The notes: a model not told the origin generated them from the letters alone. Counted from the stretch's first letter, positions 1 through 7,396 are shown. The stretch: 11,400 nt of DNA from an uncultured Actinomycetes bacterium (GCA_903832395.1 CAILBF010000146.1:1-11400), one strand, 5' to 3'. A program made the numbers and translations.

Positions 1-229
1 CAAGAAGGCAGCAGCTAAGAAAGCTGCTCCAAAGAAGCGCAAGAAGGCAGCAGCTAAGAAAGCTGCTCCAAAGAAGCGCAAGAAGGCAGCAGCTAAGAAA
101 GCTGCTCCAAAGAAGCGCAAGAAGGCAGCAGCTAAGAAAGCTGCTCCAAAGAAGCGCAAGAAGGCAGCAGCAGCACCTGCAGCTGCTCCAAAGAAGCGCC
201 GCCGCAAGAAGGCAGCTGCTAAGAAGTAA
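1..229 (+). CDS. C-terminal lysine/alanine-rich tail of a histone-like (HU-type) DNA-binding protein, 5' partial
   Basis: An open frame enters from the left edge (first full codon at position 2) and stops at TAA 227-229. The 75 visible residues are almost only Lys, Ala, Pro and Arg: four identical copies of KKAAAKKAAPKKR, then a degenerate copy with an AAAAPAAAP stretch and a final KKRRRKKAAAKK. Basic, low-complexity tails of this sort are known at the C-terminus of actinobacterial HU (HupB-type) proteins, where they bind DNA non-specifically and help compact the nucleoid. The globular HU domain would lie upstream and is not visible. Another basic-tailed protein, such as a histone H1-like protein or a ribosomal protein with an extension, cannot be excluded. 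The gene ends 12 nt before a strong terminator hairpin. The coding frame is certain; the family assignment is inferred from composition. Confidence 0.72.
   Translation, partial: KKAAAKKAAPKKRKKAAAKKAAPKKRKKAAAKKAAPKKRKKAAAKKAAPKKRKKAAAAPAAAPKKRRRKKAAAKK
2..157 (+). repeat. Four perfect 39-bp tandem repeats encoding KKAAAKKAAPKKR
   Basis: The units are 2-40, 41-79, 80-118 and 119-157, identical at every base including third codon positions. A diverged fifth unit follows from 158. The array probably continues to the left of the window, because base 1 matches the last base of a unit. The unit length is a multiple of three, so gain or loss of a unit keeps the frame and only changes tail length by 13 residues. 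Confidence 0.95.
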
Positions 230-239
230 TTATCAAGAT

Positions 240-274
240 AAAAAAACCCGCCACTTTATGTGGCGGGTTTTTTT
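240..274. terminator. Bidirectional intrinsic terminator between convergent genes
   Basis: An 8-bp G+C-rich stem, CCCGCCAC (247-254) with GTGGCGGG (260-267), encloses the 5-nt loop TTTAT. It is flanked by seven A on the left (240-246) and seven T on the right (268-274), so the structure works as an intrinsic terminator on either strand. It lies between the stop of the basic-tail gene (+, 229) and the stop of the MarR-type gene (-, 286) and would end both transcripts. Confidence 0.93.
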
Positions 275-285
275 ATACCATTTTT

Positions 286-768
286 CTATTCGCTCTTAAT
301 CTCATTCCGAAGCGACTCTTCAATCCGTGAAAAAATTCTCGCTAAAACCGCTTGGTCTTCTTTTGTTAAATGATCCACGAAACGAGTTCGAACACTTTCA
401 ACATGATCAGGGGCTGCGGCCACAATCGCCTTCCACCCTTTAGCTGTCATTACTGCAAAATATCCCCGCTTATCCGATGGACACGCTTCACGTTTAACCC
501 AACCCGCCTTCTCCATGACTTTCATTCGATGCGATAAACGCGAGCGCGATAAAAGCGTTATCGCTGCGAGTTCGCTCATCCGGAGTTTGCGATCTGGGGC
601 ATCACTTAACTGAGCCAAAATCTCATAGTCGGGCATTGAAAGATCGTGCCCCTCTAAATCAATATCCAGAGCCTCTAAAAGTCGCCGGCTAGCGATGATG
701 TAACTGCGCCAGGCCTTCATTTCCGCTGGGTTAAGCCAGGCAGGTGCGGTAGCGTTTTCACTTGGCAT
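286..768 (-). CDS. MarR-family winged-helix transcriptional regulator
   Basis: A 160-residue cytosolic dimeric DNA-binding regulator. A helical dimerisation part (about residues 15-55) is followed by the winged helix-turn-helix: RKLRMSELA (60-68), the recognition helix region SRSRLSHRMKVMEKAGWV (74-91), and the wing with the family's 'CPxDxRG' signature, here CPSDKRG (96-102), then MTAKG. The C-terminal helices (about 118-155) would complete the dimer interface. Cys96 in the wing is the only cysteine and could sense oxidants or electrophiles, as in some MarR proteins; the ligand is unknown. The start is ATG 766-768. No Shine-Dalgarno precedes it, but a TAGACT -10 box lies 6 nt upstream, which suggests a leaderless mRNA. 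The gene is divergent from the M13 peptidase gene, with a palindrome between them (789-802), so autoregulation and control of the neighbour are likely. The family is very secure; the targets are inferred. Confidence 0.93.
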   Translation of the reverse strand: MPSENATAPAWLNPAEMKAWRSYIIASRRLLEALDIDLEGHDLSMPDYEILAQLSDAPDRKLRMSELAAITLLSRSRLSHRMKVMEKAGWVKREACPSDKRGYFAVMTAKGWKAIVAAAPDHVESVRTRFVDHLTKEDQAVLARIFSRIEESLRNEIKSE

Positions 769-774
769 GAGGAC

Positions 775-801
775 AGTCTACGCTAACGGTTGAACTTTCA
801 A
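775..801 (-). promoter_or_regulatory. Putative promoter of the MarR-type gene (leaderless)
   Basis: Read on the - strand, TAGACT at 780-775 fits a -10 hexamer, and the ATG starts exactly 6 nt beyond it, the usual spacing between -10 and the transcription start. TTGAAA at 801-796 is a possible -35 box with a rather short 15-nt spacer. The -35 lies inside the palindrome 789-802, so a protein bound there would block RNA polymerase. Confidence 0.55.
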
Positions 802-802
802 C
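789..802. promoter_or_regulatory. Perfect inverted repeat GTTGAA-CT-TTCAAC, probable MarR operator
   Basis: Two perfect 6-bp arms separated by 2 bp (equivalently GTTGA-N4-TCAAC) lie 20 bp upstream of the MarR-type start codon and 26 bp upstream of the peptidase GTG. The size, symmetry and location are those of a MarR-family site. From memory, the operator reported for the MarR-type regulator RosR of Corynebacterium glutamicum has the same GTTGA-N4-TCAAC core. Binding here would cover the -35 of the regulator gene and the upstream region of the peptidase gene. Confidence 0.6.
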
Positions 803-815
803 TACTTAATTTGTT

Positions 816-820
816 AGGGG
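816..820 (+). promoter_or_regulatory. Ribosome-binding site that decides the peptidase start
   Basis: AGGGG lies 8 nt before GTG 829. The alternative in-frame TTG at 790 overlaps the palindrome 789-802 and has no comparable site, so GTG 829 is preferred. Confidence 0.65.
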
Positions 821-828
821 TTTTGCGC

Positions 829-2778
829 GTGAGCACCAGCACTAGCGGTTTAGATTTCGACCATATTGATACAACGGTACGTATTCAGGACGACCTCTAT
901 CGCCACTTCAATGGAACTTGGCTAAAAACTGCCGTCATTCCCGCAGATAGGGCAGTTGATGGTTCATTTGTAACTCTTCGCGACTTATCCGAAAAACAGG
1001 TCCGTGCCATTATCGAGAGCGCTACTGGCTCGGCGGAGGCAACGAAAATTAGCGACCTCTACACATCATTTATGGCAGCAGATGCAATTGAAGCTAAAGG
1101 TTGCACGCCCATTCTTAAAGACTTGGCGATGTGCGATTCGATTCAAACACTGAAGGATTTTATTTCTACGATGTCTTGGCTTGAGGCCCGGGGATTGGGC
1201 GGAGTCTTTGGCTCCTTTATATATGCAGATCAAATGGATGCATCAACAAACATCCTTTATCTAGCGCAAGGCGGAATCTCACTTCCGGACGAGTCTTACT
1301 ATCGTGAAGATCAACATGCCGAAATCCGTGATGCCTTCTTGGCACATGTTGAGGCGATGTTTGCACTTGCCGGCGTTGCCGATGGAAAAGCTCTAGCCAG
1401 TAAAATACTTGCCCTCGAAACACAGATTGCCAGCTACCATTTTGATGCCGTCAAAGACCGAGATGCAACGCTGACCTATAACAAGATGAGCCGCGCTGAG
1501 GTCGTTGCCTTAATGCCAGCCTTCGACTTTGAACTTTACCTTTCCGCAGGTGAAATTCCCGCCGTTGTTTTAGATTCAGTCATCGTGCAACAACCCCCAT
1601 TTTTTGCCGGCCTATCTACAATCCTTTCCGCCTTCGATCGTGACTCATGGGTGGCCTGGCTCAAGTGGAACATCATCAGCGGTTCTGCGCCTTATCTCTC
1701 AAGTGATTTGGTCAATCAAAACTTCTCCTTTTATGGCAAAACCCTTTCTGGCACACCCGAACTTCGCGAGCGCTGGAAGCGTGCGGTCTCAATTGTTGAG
1801 GGCTCACTTGGTGAGGCCGTCGGTAAGGTCTATGTGGAGCAGCATTTCCCACCTGAGGCAAAGGCGCGCATGGAAGAGCTCGTTGCCAATCTAATTGAGG
1901 CCTATCGAGTCAGCATAAACTCCATCGATTGGATGAGTGATGCGACCAAACTTAAAGCGCTAGAAAAATTAGCTAAGTTCACGCCTAAGATTGGATATCC
2001 CAATAAGTGGCGGGATTATGCAGCCCTTGAAACTAGCCCCAACGATCTCTTTGCAAATATTGGCCACGTAACTAAGTTCCAACGCGACTTCGAAATTGCC
2101 AAGATCGGTAAGCCTGTAGATCGCGATGAGTGGCACATGACTCCGCAGACGGTTAATGCTTATTACAACCCTGTAATGAACGAGATCGTTTTCCCAGCGG
2201 CAATTTTGCAGCCACCCTTTTTTGGACTTAGCTCAGATGACGCCGTTAACTATGGCGGAATTGGCGCAGTAATAGGCCATGAAATTGGCCATGGTTTTGA
2301 TGATCAAGGCTCTAAGTACGATGGCAATGGGGCACTTAATAATTGGTGGACTGATGCCGATCGTGCCGCATTTGAGCTGCGATCAAAGGCACTCATCGAT
2401 CAATACAACCAACTACACCCAGAAGAGACGCCGGACATCACAGTCAATGGCGCTCTTACTGTTGGCGAAAACATCGGCGATCTGGGTGGTCTCGCAATTG
2501 CATATAAGGCCTACAAAATTTCACTAGGCGCACAAACTTCTCCAGTAATCGATGAGTTAACTGGCGAGCAACGTCTTTTCCTAGGGTGGGCGCAAGTGTG
2601 GCGCACGAAGGTACGTCCTGAAGAGATGCGCCGCCGCATTGCAACCGATCCCCACTCCCCGAGTGAGTTTCGTTGCAACACAATCGTCAGTAACTTCACG
2701 CCTTTTTACGAGGCTTTTGGAGTCACGGAAAAAGATGCGTTGTGGCTGGATGAAAAATCCCGCGTTCAGATTTGGTAA
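829..2778 (+). CDS. M13-family zinc metallopeptidase (neprilysin/PepO-type oligopeptidase)
   Basis: A 649-residue zinc endopeptidase that cleaves short peptides. Numbered from GTG 829: the N-terminal M13 domain opens with the typical LDFDHID...QDDLYRHFNGTW (about 7-30); the substrate-backbone motif NAYYNP starts at 443; the zinc site VIGHEIGHGFDDQG has His484 and His488 as ligands and Glu485 as catalytic base; the second motif VGENIGDLGG gives the third ligand Glu547 and Asp551; the C-terminus has the usual RCNTIVSN...FYEAFGV...VQIW. All catalytic residues are present. There is no signal peptide or anchor, so it is probably cytosolic, unlike animal neprilysins. The frame is also open from a TTG at 790, but GTG 829 has an AGGGG ribosome-binding site (816-820) 8 nt upstream, and the extra residues do not look like family sequence. 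tgt follows after 3 nt. The likely role is turnover of peptides, perhaps those brought in by the nearby importer. Confidence 0.95.
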   Translation: MSTSTSGLDFDHIDTTVRIQDDLYRHFNGTWLKTAVIPADRAVDGSFVTLRDLSEKQVRAIIESATGSAEATKISDLYTSFMAADAIEAKGCTPILKDLAMCDSIQTLKDFISTMSWLEARGLGGVFGSFIYADQMDASTNILYLAQGGISLPDESYYREDQHAEIRDAFLAHVEAMFALAGVADGKALASKILALETQIASYHFDAVKDRDATLTYNKMSRAEVVALMPAFDFELYLSAGEIPAVVLDSVIVQQPPFFAGLSTILSAFDRDSWVAWLKWNIISGSAPYLSSDLVNQNFSFYGKTLSGTPELRERWKRAVSIVEGSLGEAVGKVYVEQHFPPEAKARMEELVANLIEAYRVSINSIDWMSDATKLKALEKLAKFTPKIGYPNKWRDYAALETSPNDLFANIGHVTKFQRDFEIAKIGKPVDRDEWHMTPQTVNAYYNPVMNEIVFPAAILQPPFFGLSSDDAVNYGGIGAVIGHEIGHGFDDQGSKYDGNGALNNWWTDADRAAFELRSKALIDQYNQLHPEETPDITVNGALTVGENIGDLGGLAIAYKAYKISLGAQTSPVIDELTGEQRLFLGWAQVWRTKVRPEEMRRRIATDPHSPSEFRCNTIVSNFTPFYEAFGVTEKDALWLDEKSRVQIW

Positions 2779-2781
2779 CTG

Positions 2782-4017
2782 GTGAATTTCTCCTTTGATA
2801 TAAAACACGCCGAGAGTGATTCTTTAGCGCGCGTTGGAACTATTACAACGCCGCATGGTCAGATTCAAACTCCGGCATTTATTCCAGTTGGGACCAAAGC
2901 CACAGTTAAATCTGTTCTGCCCGAAGCGATGGCAGATCTGGGATCTCAAGCCTTACTTGCAAATGCTTATCACCTGTATTTGCAACCAGGGGCCGATATT
3001 TTGGATGAAGCTGGCGGCATAAGCCAATTCATGAATTGGCCCGGGCCGACCTTTACCGATTCGGGAGGTTTCCAAGTCTTGTCACTTGGCGTTGGCTTTA
3101 AAAAAGTTTTAGCGATGGATGCTAAGACTTTCCGGCGCGATGATGTCATTGCCGATAATAAAGAGCGTCTGGCACATGTCGATGATGAGGGCGTTACTTT
3201 TAAATCCCACCTCGATGGTTCGATGCATCGATTTACTCCGGAGATTTCCATGCAGGTCCAACATCAAATCGGCGCCGACATTATGTTTGCATTCGATGAG
3301 TGCACCACTTTGCATAACACCCGTCGCTATCAAGAGCTAGCGATGGATCGCACATTTGCTTGGGCGATGCGTTGCTTAGATGAACACAAACGCCTGACCG
3401 AGGCCCGAAGCCATAAGCCCTACCAAGCCCTTTTTGGAGTAATTCAGGGTGCCCAGTATGAGGATTTGCGAAAAAAGGCGGCGGGTGACTTGGGAACTAT
3501 GGAGTCTTCAGGAATCGCATTCGATGGCTTTGGAATCGGAGGGGCGTTAGATAAATCCCAACTTGGAACCATCCTCTCGTGGGTCAATCGCACACTTCCG
3601 GAAAATAAACCTAAACATTTATTGGGTATCGGTGCCCCGGAAGACTTATTTGTCGGCGTTGAAAATGGCCTTGACACCTTTGACTGCGTTTTAGCGTCGC
3701 GAATTGCGCGCACAAGCGCGGTGTACACGATGGAGGGGCGTTTTAACCTGTCTAACAGCCGTTTTAAGCGCGATTTCGAGGCAATTGACGATGAATGTGA
3801 CTGTTATACGTGTACGCACTACTCACGGGCGTATATGCACCATGTATTCCGCGGTAAGGAAATGATTGCCGCGACATTGGCGACGATTCACAACGAACGC
3901 TTCATCGTGCGCTTAGTTGATCAGATGCGACAGGCGCTACTGGATGGAAATTTCGCGGATATGAAGGCCGATTTTCTTGGCCGATATAAACATCGAAGCG
4001 GTCAAGCCAGCGATTAA
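2782..4017 (+). CDS. tgt: tRNA-guanine(34) transglycosylase (queuine/preQ1 tRNA-ribosyltransferase)
   Basis: A 411-residue cytosolic enzyme that exchanges guanine 34 in the anticodon of tRNAs with a GUN anticodon for preQ1 (bacterial type) or queuine, a step of queuosine modification. The order of motifs matches bacterial TGT: TPHGQIQTPAFIPVGT near the N-terminus; DSGGFQVLSLG with Asp93 as the conserved general base; FDECTT; FGVIQGAQ; GIGGA; HLLGIGAPEDL; DTFDCVLASRIAR with Asp301 as the nucleophile; and the zinc site CDCYTC (Cys339, Cys341, Cys344) with His370 in IHN. The spacing from the nucleophile to the zinc ligands equals that of the E. coli enzyme. The GTG start lies 3 nt after the peptidase stop, with only a weak ribosome-binding site, which suggests translational coupling. 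No other queuosine gene is in the window. It converges on the transporter ATPase gene with a 6-nt gap and no terminator. Confidence 0.96.
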   Translation: MNFSFDIKHAESDSLARVGTITTPHGQIQTPAFIPVGTKATVKSVLPEAMADLGSQALLANAYHLYLQPGADILDEAGGISQFMNWPGPTFTDSGGFQVLSLGVGFKKVLAMDAKTFRRDDVIADNKERLAHVDDEGVTFKSHLDGSMHRFTPEISMQVQHQIGADIMFAFDECTTLHNTRRYQELAMDRTFAWAMRCLDEHKRLTEARSHKPYQALFGVIQGAQYEDLRKKAAGDLGTMESSGIAFDGFGIGGALDKSQLGTILSWVNRTLPENKPKHLLGIGAPEDLFVGVENGLDTFDCVLASRIARTSAVYTMEGRFNLSNSRFKRDFEAIDDECDCYTCTHYSRAYMHHVFRGKEMIAATLATIHNERFIVRLVDQMRQALLDGNFADMKADFLGRYKHRSGQASD

Positions 4018-4023
4018 AGCGAT

Positions 4024-5673
4024 CTACTTCTTGGCGGCGATGCGTGCCTCGCGGCGGATGCGTTGTTCGGCAGGATCGGGTACTGGAACGGCGGCAATTA
4101 GACGACGTGTGTAGTCATTTGTTGGCCGTTGCAAAATTTCATCGCGCTCGCCCTCTTCGACTAGCAGGCCATCCTGCATAACTGCAATGCGGTGAGCCAA
4201 AATATCGACTACAGCCAAGTCGTGGCTGATGAACAGACATGCAAACTTCATCTTCTCTTGAAGCTCTTGGAGCAAATCGAGAAAGCGTGCTTGAACGGAT
4301 ACATCAAGTGCCGATGTTGGTTCATCTGCAATGAGCAGATCCGGAGTGAGCGCAAGTGCGCGCGCGATTCCAACGCGTTGACGCTGGCCGCCTGAGAGCT
4401 CGTGCGGATAACGATTGCGATAACTGCGTGGGAGTTCGACTTGATCAAGGAGTTCTTCGACCATATGCGCAAGCTCGGCGCCTTTAGCAATCTTGGCTAA
4501 GAAAATTGGCTCGCCAATTGACTCACCAATCGGCAAACGAGGATTGAGCGAACTAGCTGGATCTTGAAAAACGATTCCAGTGTGACGACGAATCTTTGAG
4601 AGCTCTTTGCCCACTGCATGGCTAATATCATTTCCGACAATCTCAATCTTTCCTGCCTTAATTGGCAAAAGGCCAATGGCCGCTCTTCCCACGGTTGTCT
4701 TACCAGAACCGGATTCGCCAACTAGGCCAACAATTTCGCCGGGATAAATTTCAAGGTTAAAGTTTTTAACGGCCACAAATGCTGGAATTCGACCGCGCTT
4801 TGGATATTCAATAGTTACATCCTCTAAACGAATAACTGGCTCTGGTTTAGTTGGTGTTGAGAAAACTAAATCTCGCTTTGCACTATGGCCAAGGCGCGGT
4901 ACTGCGGCAAGCAGTTCTTGAGTGTAAGGATGCTGTGGTCGATTGAAAATCTGATCAGCAGTTCCCGACTCAACAACGATTCCATCTTTCATAACCAAAA
5001 TAAAATCAGCCATATCTGCGACAACACCCATTGCGTGGGTGATAAGCAAAATTGCAGAGTTCAGGCGCGTCTTTAACTCACGCATTAAATCGAGAATTTC
5101 AGCTTGAACAGTTACGTCCAAAGCAGTTGTTGGCTCATCGGCAACAAGAAGGGCAGGATCGCAAGCAAGAGCTTGAGCAATGATGGCTCGCTGACGTTGT
5201 CCACCTGAGAGTTGATGAGGGAACTTATCAAAGGCCATGAGTGGATCTGGAAGTTCAACCATCGTCAGTAACTCAACGGCGCGTGCCTTTGCAACTGTTG
5301 GATCCATATCGAAGTGATTTCGAAGAGTCTCAACAATTTGGAAACCTATTGAGTACACAGGGTTTAGAGCAGTCATTGGCTCTTGGAAAATATAGGCAAC
5401 TTCTTTGCCACGGAACCTGCGAAGTTCGCGATTAGAAAGCCCCAAAACCTCTTGACCCTTAATCTTTACGCTGCCCGATGTTCGAGAGTTTGATGCCAGT
5501 AACGACATGATTCCCATAGCTGTGGTGGATTTTCCCGAACCGGATTCGCCAACAATAGCCAGCACGTTGCCCGCTTGGACTTCAAAATTCATTGAAACGG
5601 CTGCTGGATACCAGACGCCATCTACCCAGAATTCAACTGTGTAATCTTGAACTTTTAGTACTGCATCACTCAT
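4024..5673 (-). CDS. Peptide ABC importer, fused double ATPase (DppD-DppF/OppD-OppF type)
   Basis: A 549-residue cytosolic ATPase with two nucleotide-binding domains in one chain, replacing the separate D and F subunits of Opp/Dpp importers. Domain 1 has Walker A GESGSGKST (42-50), Q-loop FQEP (96-99), signature LSGGQ (155-159), Walker B LLVADE (175-180) and H-loop His213. Domain 2 has Walker A GESGSGKTT (319-327), Q-loop FQDP (369-372), signature LSGGQ (426-430), Walker B LLIADE (446-451) and H-loop His484. Both sites look intact, so both should hydrolyse ATP. The oligopeptide-transporter tail RPQHPYTQELLAAVP follows domain 1 and RPTNDYTRRLIAAVP follows domain 2. The frame is open to 5745, but ATG 5671-5673 is preferred because it has an AAAGG site 9 nt upstream and MSDAVLKVQDYTVEF is a normal family start. 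It is separated from the permease genes by the oppositely oriented PH-domain gene, yet is clearly the ATPase of this system. Any promoter of its own in 5674-5745 is weak. Confidence 0.95.
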   Translation of the reverse strand: MSDAVLKVQDYTVEFWVDGVWYPAAVSMNFEVQAGNVLAIVGESGSGKSTTAMGIMSLLASNSRTSGSVKIKGQEVLGLSNRELRRFRGKEVAYIFQEPMTALNPVYSIGFQIVETLRNHFDMDPTVAKARAVELLTMVELPDPLMAFDKFPHQLSGGQRQRAIIAQALACDPALLVADEPTTALDVTVQAEILDLMRELKTRLNSAILLITHAMGVVADMADFILVMKDGIVVESGTADQIFNRPQHPYTQELLAAVPRLGHSAKRDLVFSTPTKPEPVIRLEDVTIEYPKRGRIPAFVAVKNFNLEIYPGEIVGLVGESGSGKTTVGRAAIGLLPIKAGKIEIVGNDISHAVGKELSKIRRHTGIVFQDPASSLNPRLPIGESIGEPIFLAKIAKGAELAHMVEELLDQVELPRSYRNRYPHELSGGQRQRVGIARALALTPDLLIADEPTSALDVSVQARFLDLLQELQEKMKFACLFISHDLAVVDILAHRIAVMQDGLLVEEGERDEILQRPTNDYTRRLIAAVPVPDPAEQRIRREARIAAKK

Positions 5674-5729
5674 CGGGTTAAGCCTTTCTGACATGAAGAT
5701 TGTGACAAGATAGTTGAGTGAATAACACG

Positions 5730-6308
5730 ATGGTCTACCGTCCAAAAACTGTCTACGTTTCGGCCGTTGTTATCTACTTCATTATTATCGGCGAAGTTGC
5801 CGCTTCCATTTTCTATGGCAGTGCAAAAGCAATCCTTGTCGCTGCAACGTGGGGCTTGTTCCTCGGCACTTGCGCGTACCTTCTCTTTTTGAGACCCAAA
5901 GTTACTTTCGGTGATGAAGGAATAGTCATCACAAATCCCTTGCAAACTATTCAAGTTGGCTGGCATCGGATTGAAAGCATCGAAGTTAAATACACCATGT
6001 CGGTCGTTGTTGGCGGAAAAAGCATCCACGCTTGGGGTGCTCCAGCTCCGAGTCGTTATCACTCTCGTTCGGTTCACCCGAGTGAGATCCGTGGAATGGG
6101 TATCGGCGGTACCGGCCAGATTAGACCTGGAGATTCTCCGCGTAGTGATTCGGGTGCTGCTGCCTATTTTGCGCGAACGTACTTGGAAAACTTTCAAAAC
6201 GGAAAGCTCATCGGTTGTGAAAGCGACATTGCCATTAATTACATCGGTGGCGGAGTTGCAATCGCAAGCCTTGTGTTGGCGCTGGCTTTTTACGTCCTGG
6301 GCTTCTGA
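5730..6308 (+). CDS. Membrane protein with bacterial PH-like domain, function unknown
   Basis: A 192-residue predicted membrane protein. From ATG 5730: helix 1 about 8-28, helix 2 about 33-54, then a beta-rich segment VTFGDEGIVITNPLQT...VGWHRIESIEV (58-87) of the kind found in actinobacterial PH-domain proteins, continuing to SIHAWGAPAPSRY (98-110). A Gly/Ser/Arg-rich linker (about 111-145) follows, and a last helix (171-192) runs to the C-terminus. Small actinobacterial proteins with two helices, a PH-like domain and this HAWGAPAP motif are common; their role is not known. The frame is open from GTG 5718, and neither start has a good ribosome-binding site, so the start is uncertain by 12 nt. 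The gene lies on the opposite strand between two parts of the peptide-importer locus. It converges on the permease C gene with 17 nt between stops and diverges from the ATPase gene. Confidence 0.78.
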   Translation: MVYRPKTVYVSAVVIYFIIIGEVAASIFYGSAKAILVAATWGLFLGTCAYLLFLRPKVTFGDEGIVITNPLQTIQVGWHRIESIEVKYTMSVVVGGKSIHAWGAPAPSRYHSRSVHPSEIRGMGIGGTGQIRPGDSPRSDSGAAAYFARTYLENFQNGKLIGCESDIAINYIGGGVAIASLVLALAFYVLGF

Positions 6309-6325
6309 GAGTTCGACTAAGGTCA

Positions 6326-7396
6326 TCACAGGGCTTCACGCTCGCGCTTAATCTCACTTGAACGCGCACGATCTTTTCTGCTGATTCGACGGCGTTGGCG
6401 AGGATCAAAAGCGTCACGCAGGCCATCACCTATAAAGTTAATTGATAAGGCGATAGAAACGATAAAGAAACCTGGATACCAAAAGAGCCACGGGCGAGTT
6501 GTGAAAGCATCTTGATACTTAGAGATAAGAAGACCCAGCGAAACATCTGGGGCAACGACACCGAAGCCAAGGTAGGAAAGAGCGGTTTCAAGTAAAATAG
6601 CACCAGACATCAAAAGTGTTACTGAAACAATGATTACACCAACTGCGTTCGGCAAAATATGTTTGAAGATAATTCGACGATTAGAGGCACCGGCAACGCG
6701 GGCCGCATCCACAAAATCACGCTCGCGAAGAGTTAAAAACTCACCGCGAACTAAACGGGATAGGCCGGTCCAGGCGAACAATCCAAGATAGAAAGCTAAG
6801 AAAGTCGCTCCTAGATTTCCAAAGTGATAACCAATCACAGAACCGATAATGATTGCTGGGATAGTGATCAAGAAATCTACTAAACGCATTAAAACGTTGT
6901 CGATTCGGCCGCGGTAGAAGCCTGAGATGGCGCCAACAACGGTTCCAATAGTTCCAGCTAACATGCCGATAATGATCGTGACCAACATAGAACGCTGGGC
7001 GCCGCGCATTACAAGAGCGAAGTAGTCATGTCCAACATCGTCCTGACCAAATGGATGATCACCTAAACCAAAGTGAGCACTGAAAGGATTCACGGTCAGA
7101 GTAGGACATCCAATGCTGTAGCCAGGACAGCCTTTAACAATTAAATCTGGAGTATCTGTAATTGAATACTTCCACCAGCCATGAAGCGTTATCGGCCCCA
7201 AGCTAAAATCAACTGCCGAGAATACGATCACAACTAAAATCGCAAGCACAATAATTGAAATCATTGCTGCGCGGTGACGGAAAAAACGAGCAAGCACGAT
7301 TTGGCGCTGACTTAGACCCTCTACTTCTTTATTAAGAATTGCATTCTCTGCGGCATCAACTCCAAGTTCGGCCGTTACTTTTCTTCTAAATATCAT
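6326..7396 (-). CDS. Peptide ABC importer, permease C subunit (OppC/DppC type)
   Basis: A 356-residue inner-membrane permease, BPD_transp_1 family. After a basic cytosolic N-terminus (1-43) comes helix 1 (about 44-63). A long external loop (64-113) carries Cys90 and Cys97, which might form a disulfide. The typical HPFGQDDVGHDYF...GAQRSM (114-137) leads into the core helices, about 138-158, 168-190 and 194-212. The cytosolic EAA coupling loop (219-252) reads EFLTLRERDFVDAARVAG and ends in HILPN; helices about 252-280 and 306-324 follow. The C-terminal tail (331-356) is highly charged. The ATG overlaps the stop of the permease B gene by one base (TAATG), so the two are translationally coupled. 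The stop lies 17 nt from the stop of the convergent PH-domain gene, and no terminator hairpin is seen there. Confidence 0.95.
   Translation of the reverse strand: MIFRRKVTAELGVDAAENAILNKEVEGLSQRQIVLARFFRHRAAMISIIVLAILVVIVFSAVDFSLGPITLHGWWKYSITDTPDLIVKGCPGYSIGCPTLTVNPFSAHFGLGDHPFGQDDVGHDYFALVMRGAQRSMLVTIIIGMLAGTIGTVVGAISGFYRGRIDNVLMRLVDFLITIPAIIIGSVIGYHFGNLGATFLAFYLGLFAWTGLSRLVRGEFLTLRERDFVDAARVAGASNRRIIFKHILPNAVGVIIVSVTLLMSGAILLETALSYLGFGVVAPDVSLGLLISKYQDAFTTRPWLFWYPGFFIVSIALSINFIGDGLRDAFDPRQRRRISRKDRARSSEIKREREAL

Noticed and set aside
1..160. Regular 39-bp repeats resembling a CRISPR array
   Set aside because: There are no spacers; the units are directly adjacent, in frame, and encode a basic protein tail.
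790..828. TTG 790 as the start of the M13 peptidase
   Set aside because: It overlaps the palindrome, lacks a clear ribosome-binding site, and adds residues not typical of the family. GTG 829 has AGGGG at 8 nt.
5674..5745. N-terminal extension of the double ATPase to 5745
   Set aside because: The extra 24 residues do not resemble the family, and ATG 5673 has a good AAAGG site. The extension would also overlap the start of the PH-domain gene.
5670..6329. A 219-codon open frame on the - strand opposite the PH-domain gene
   Set aside because: Its translation is polar and low-complexity, with no recognisable motif or hydrophobic segments. The + strand frame has clear membrane helices and family motifs.
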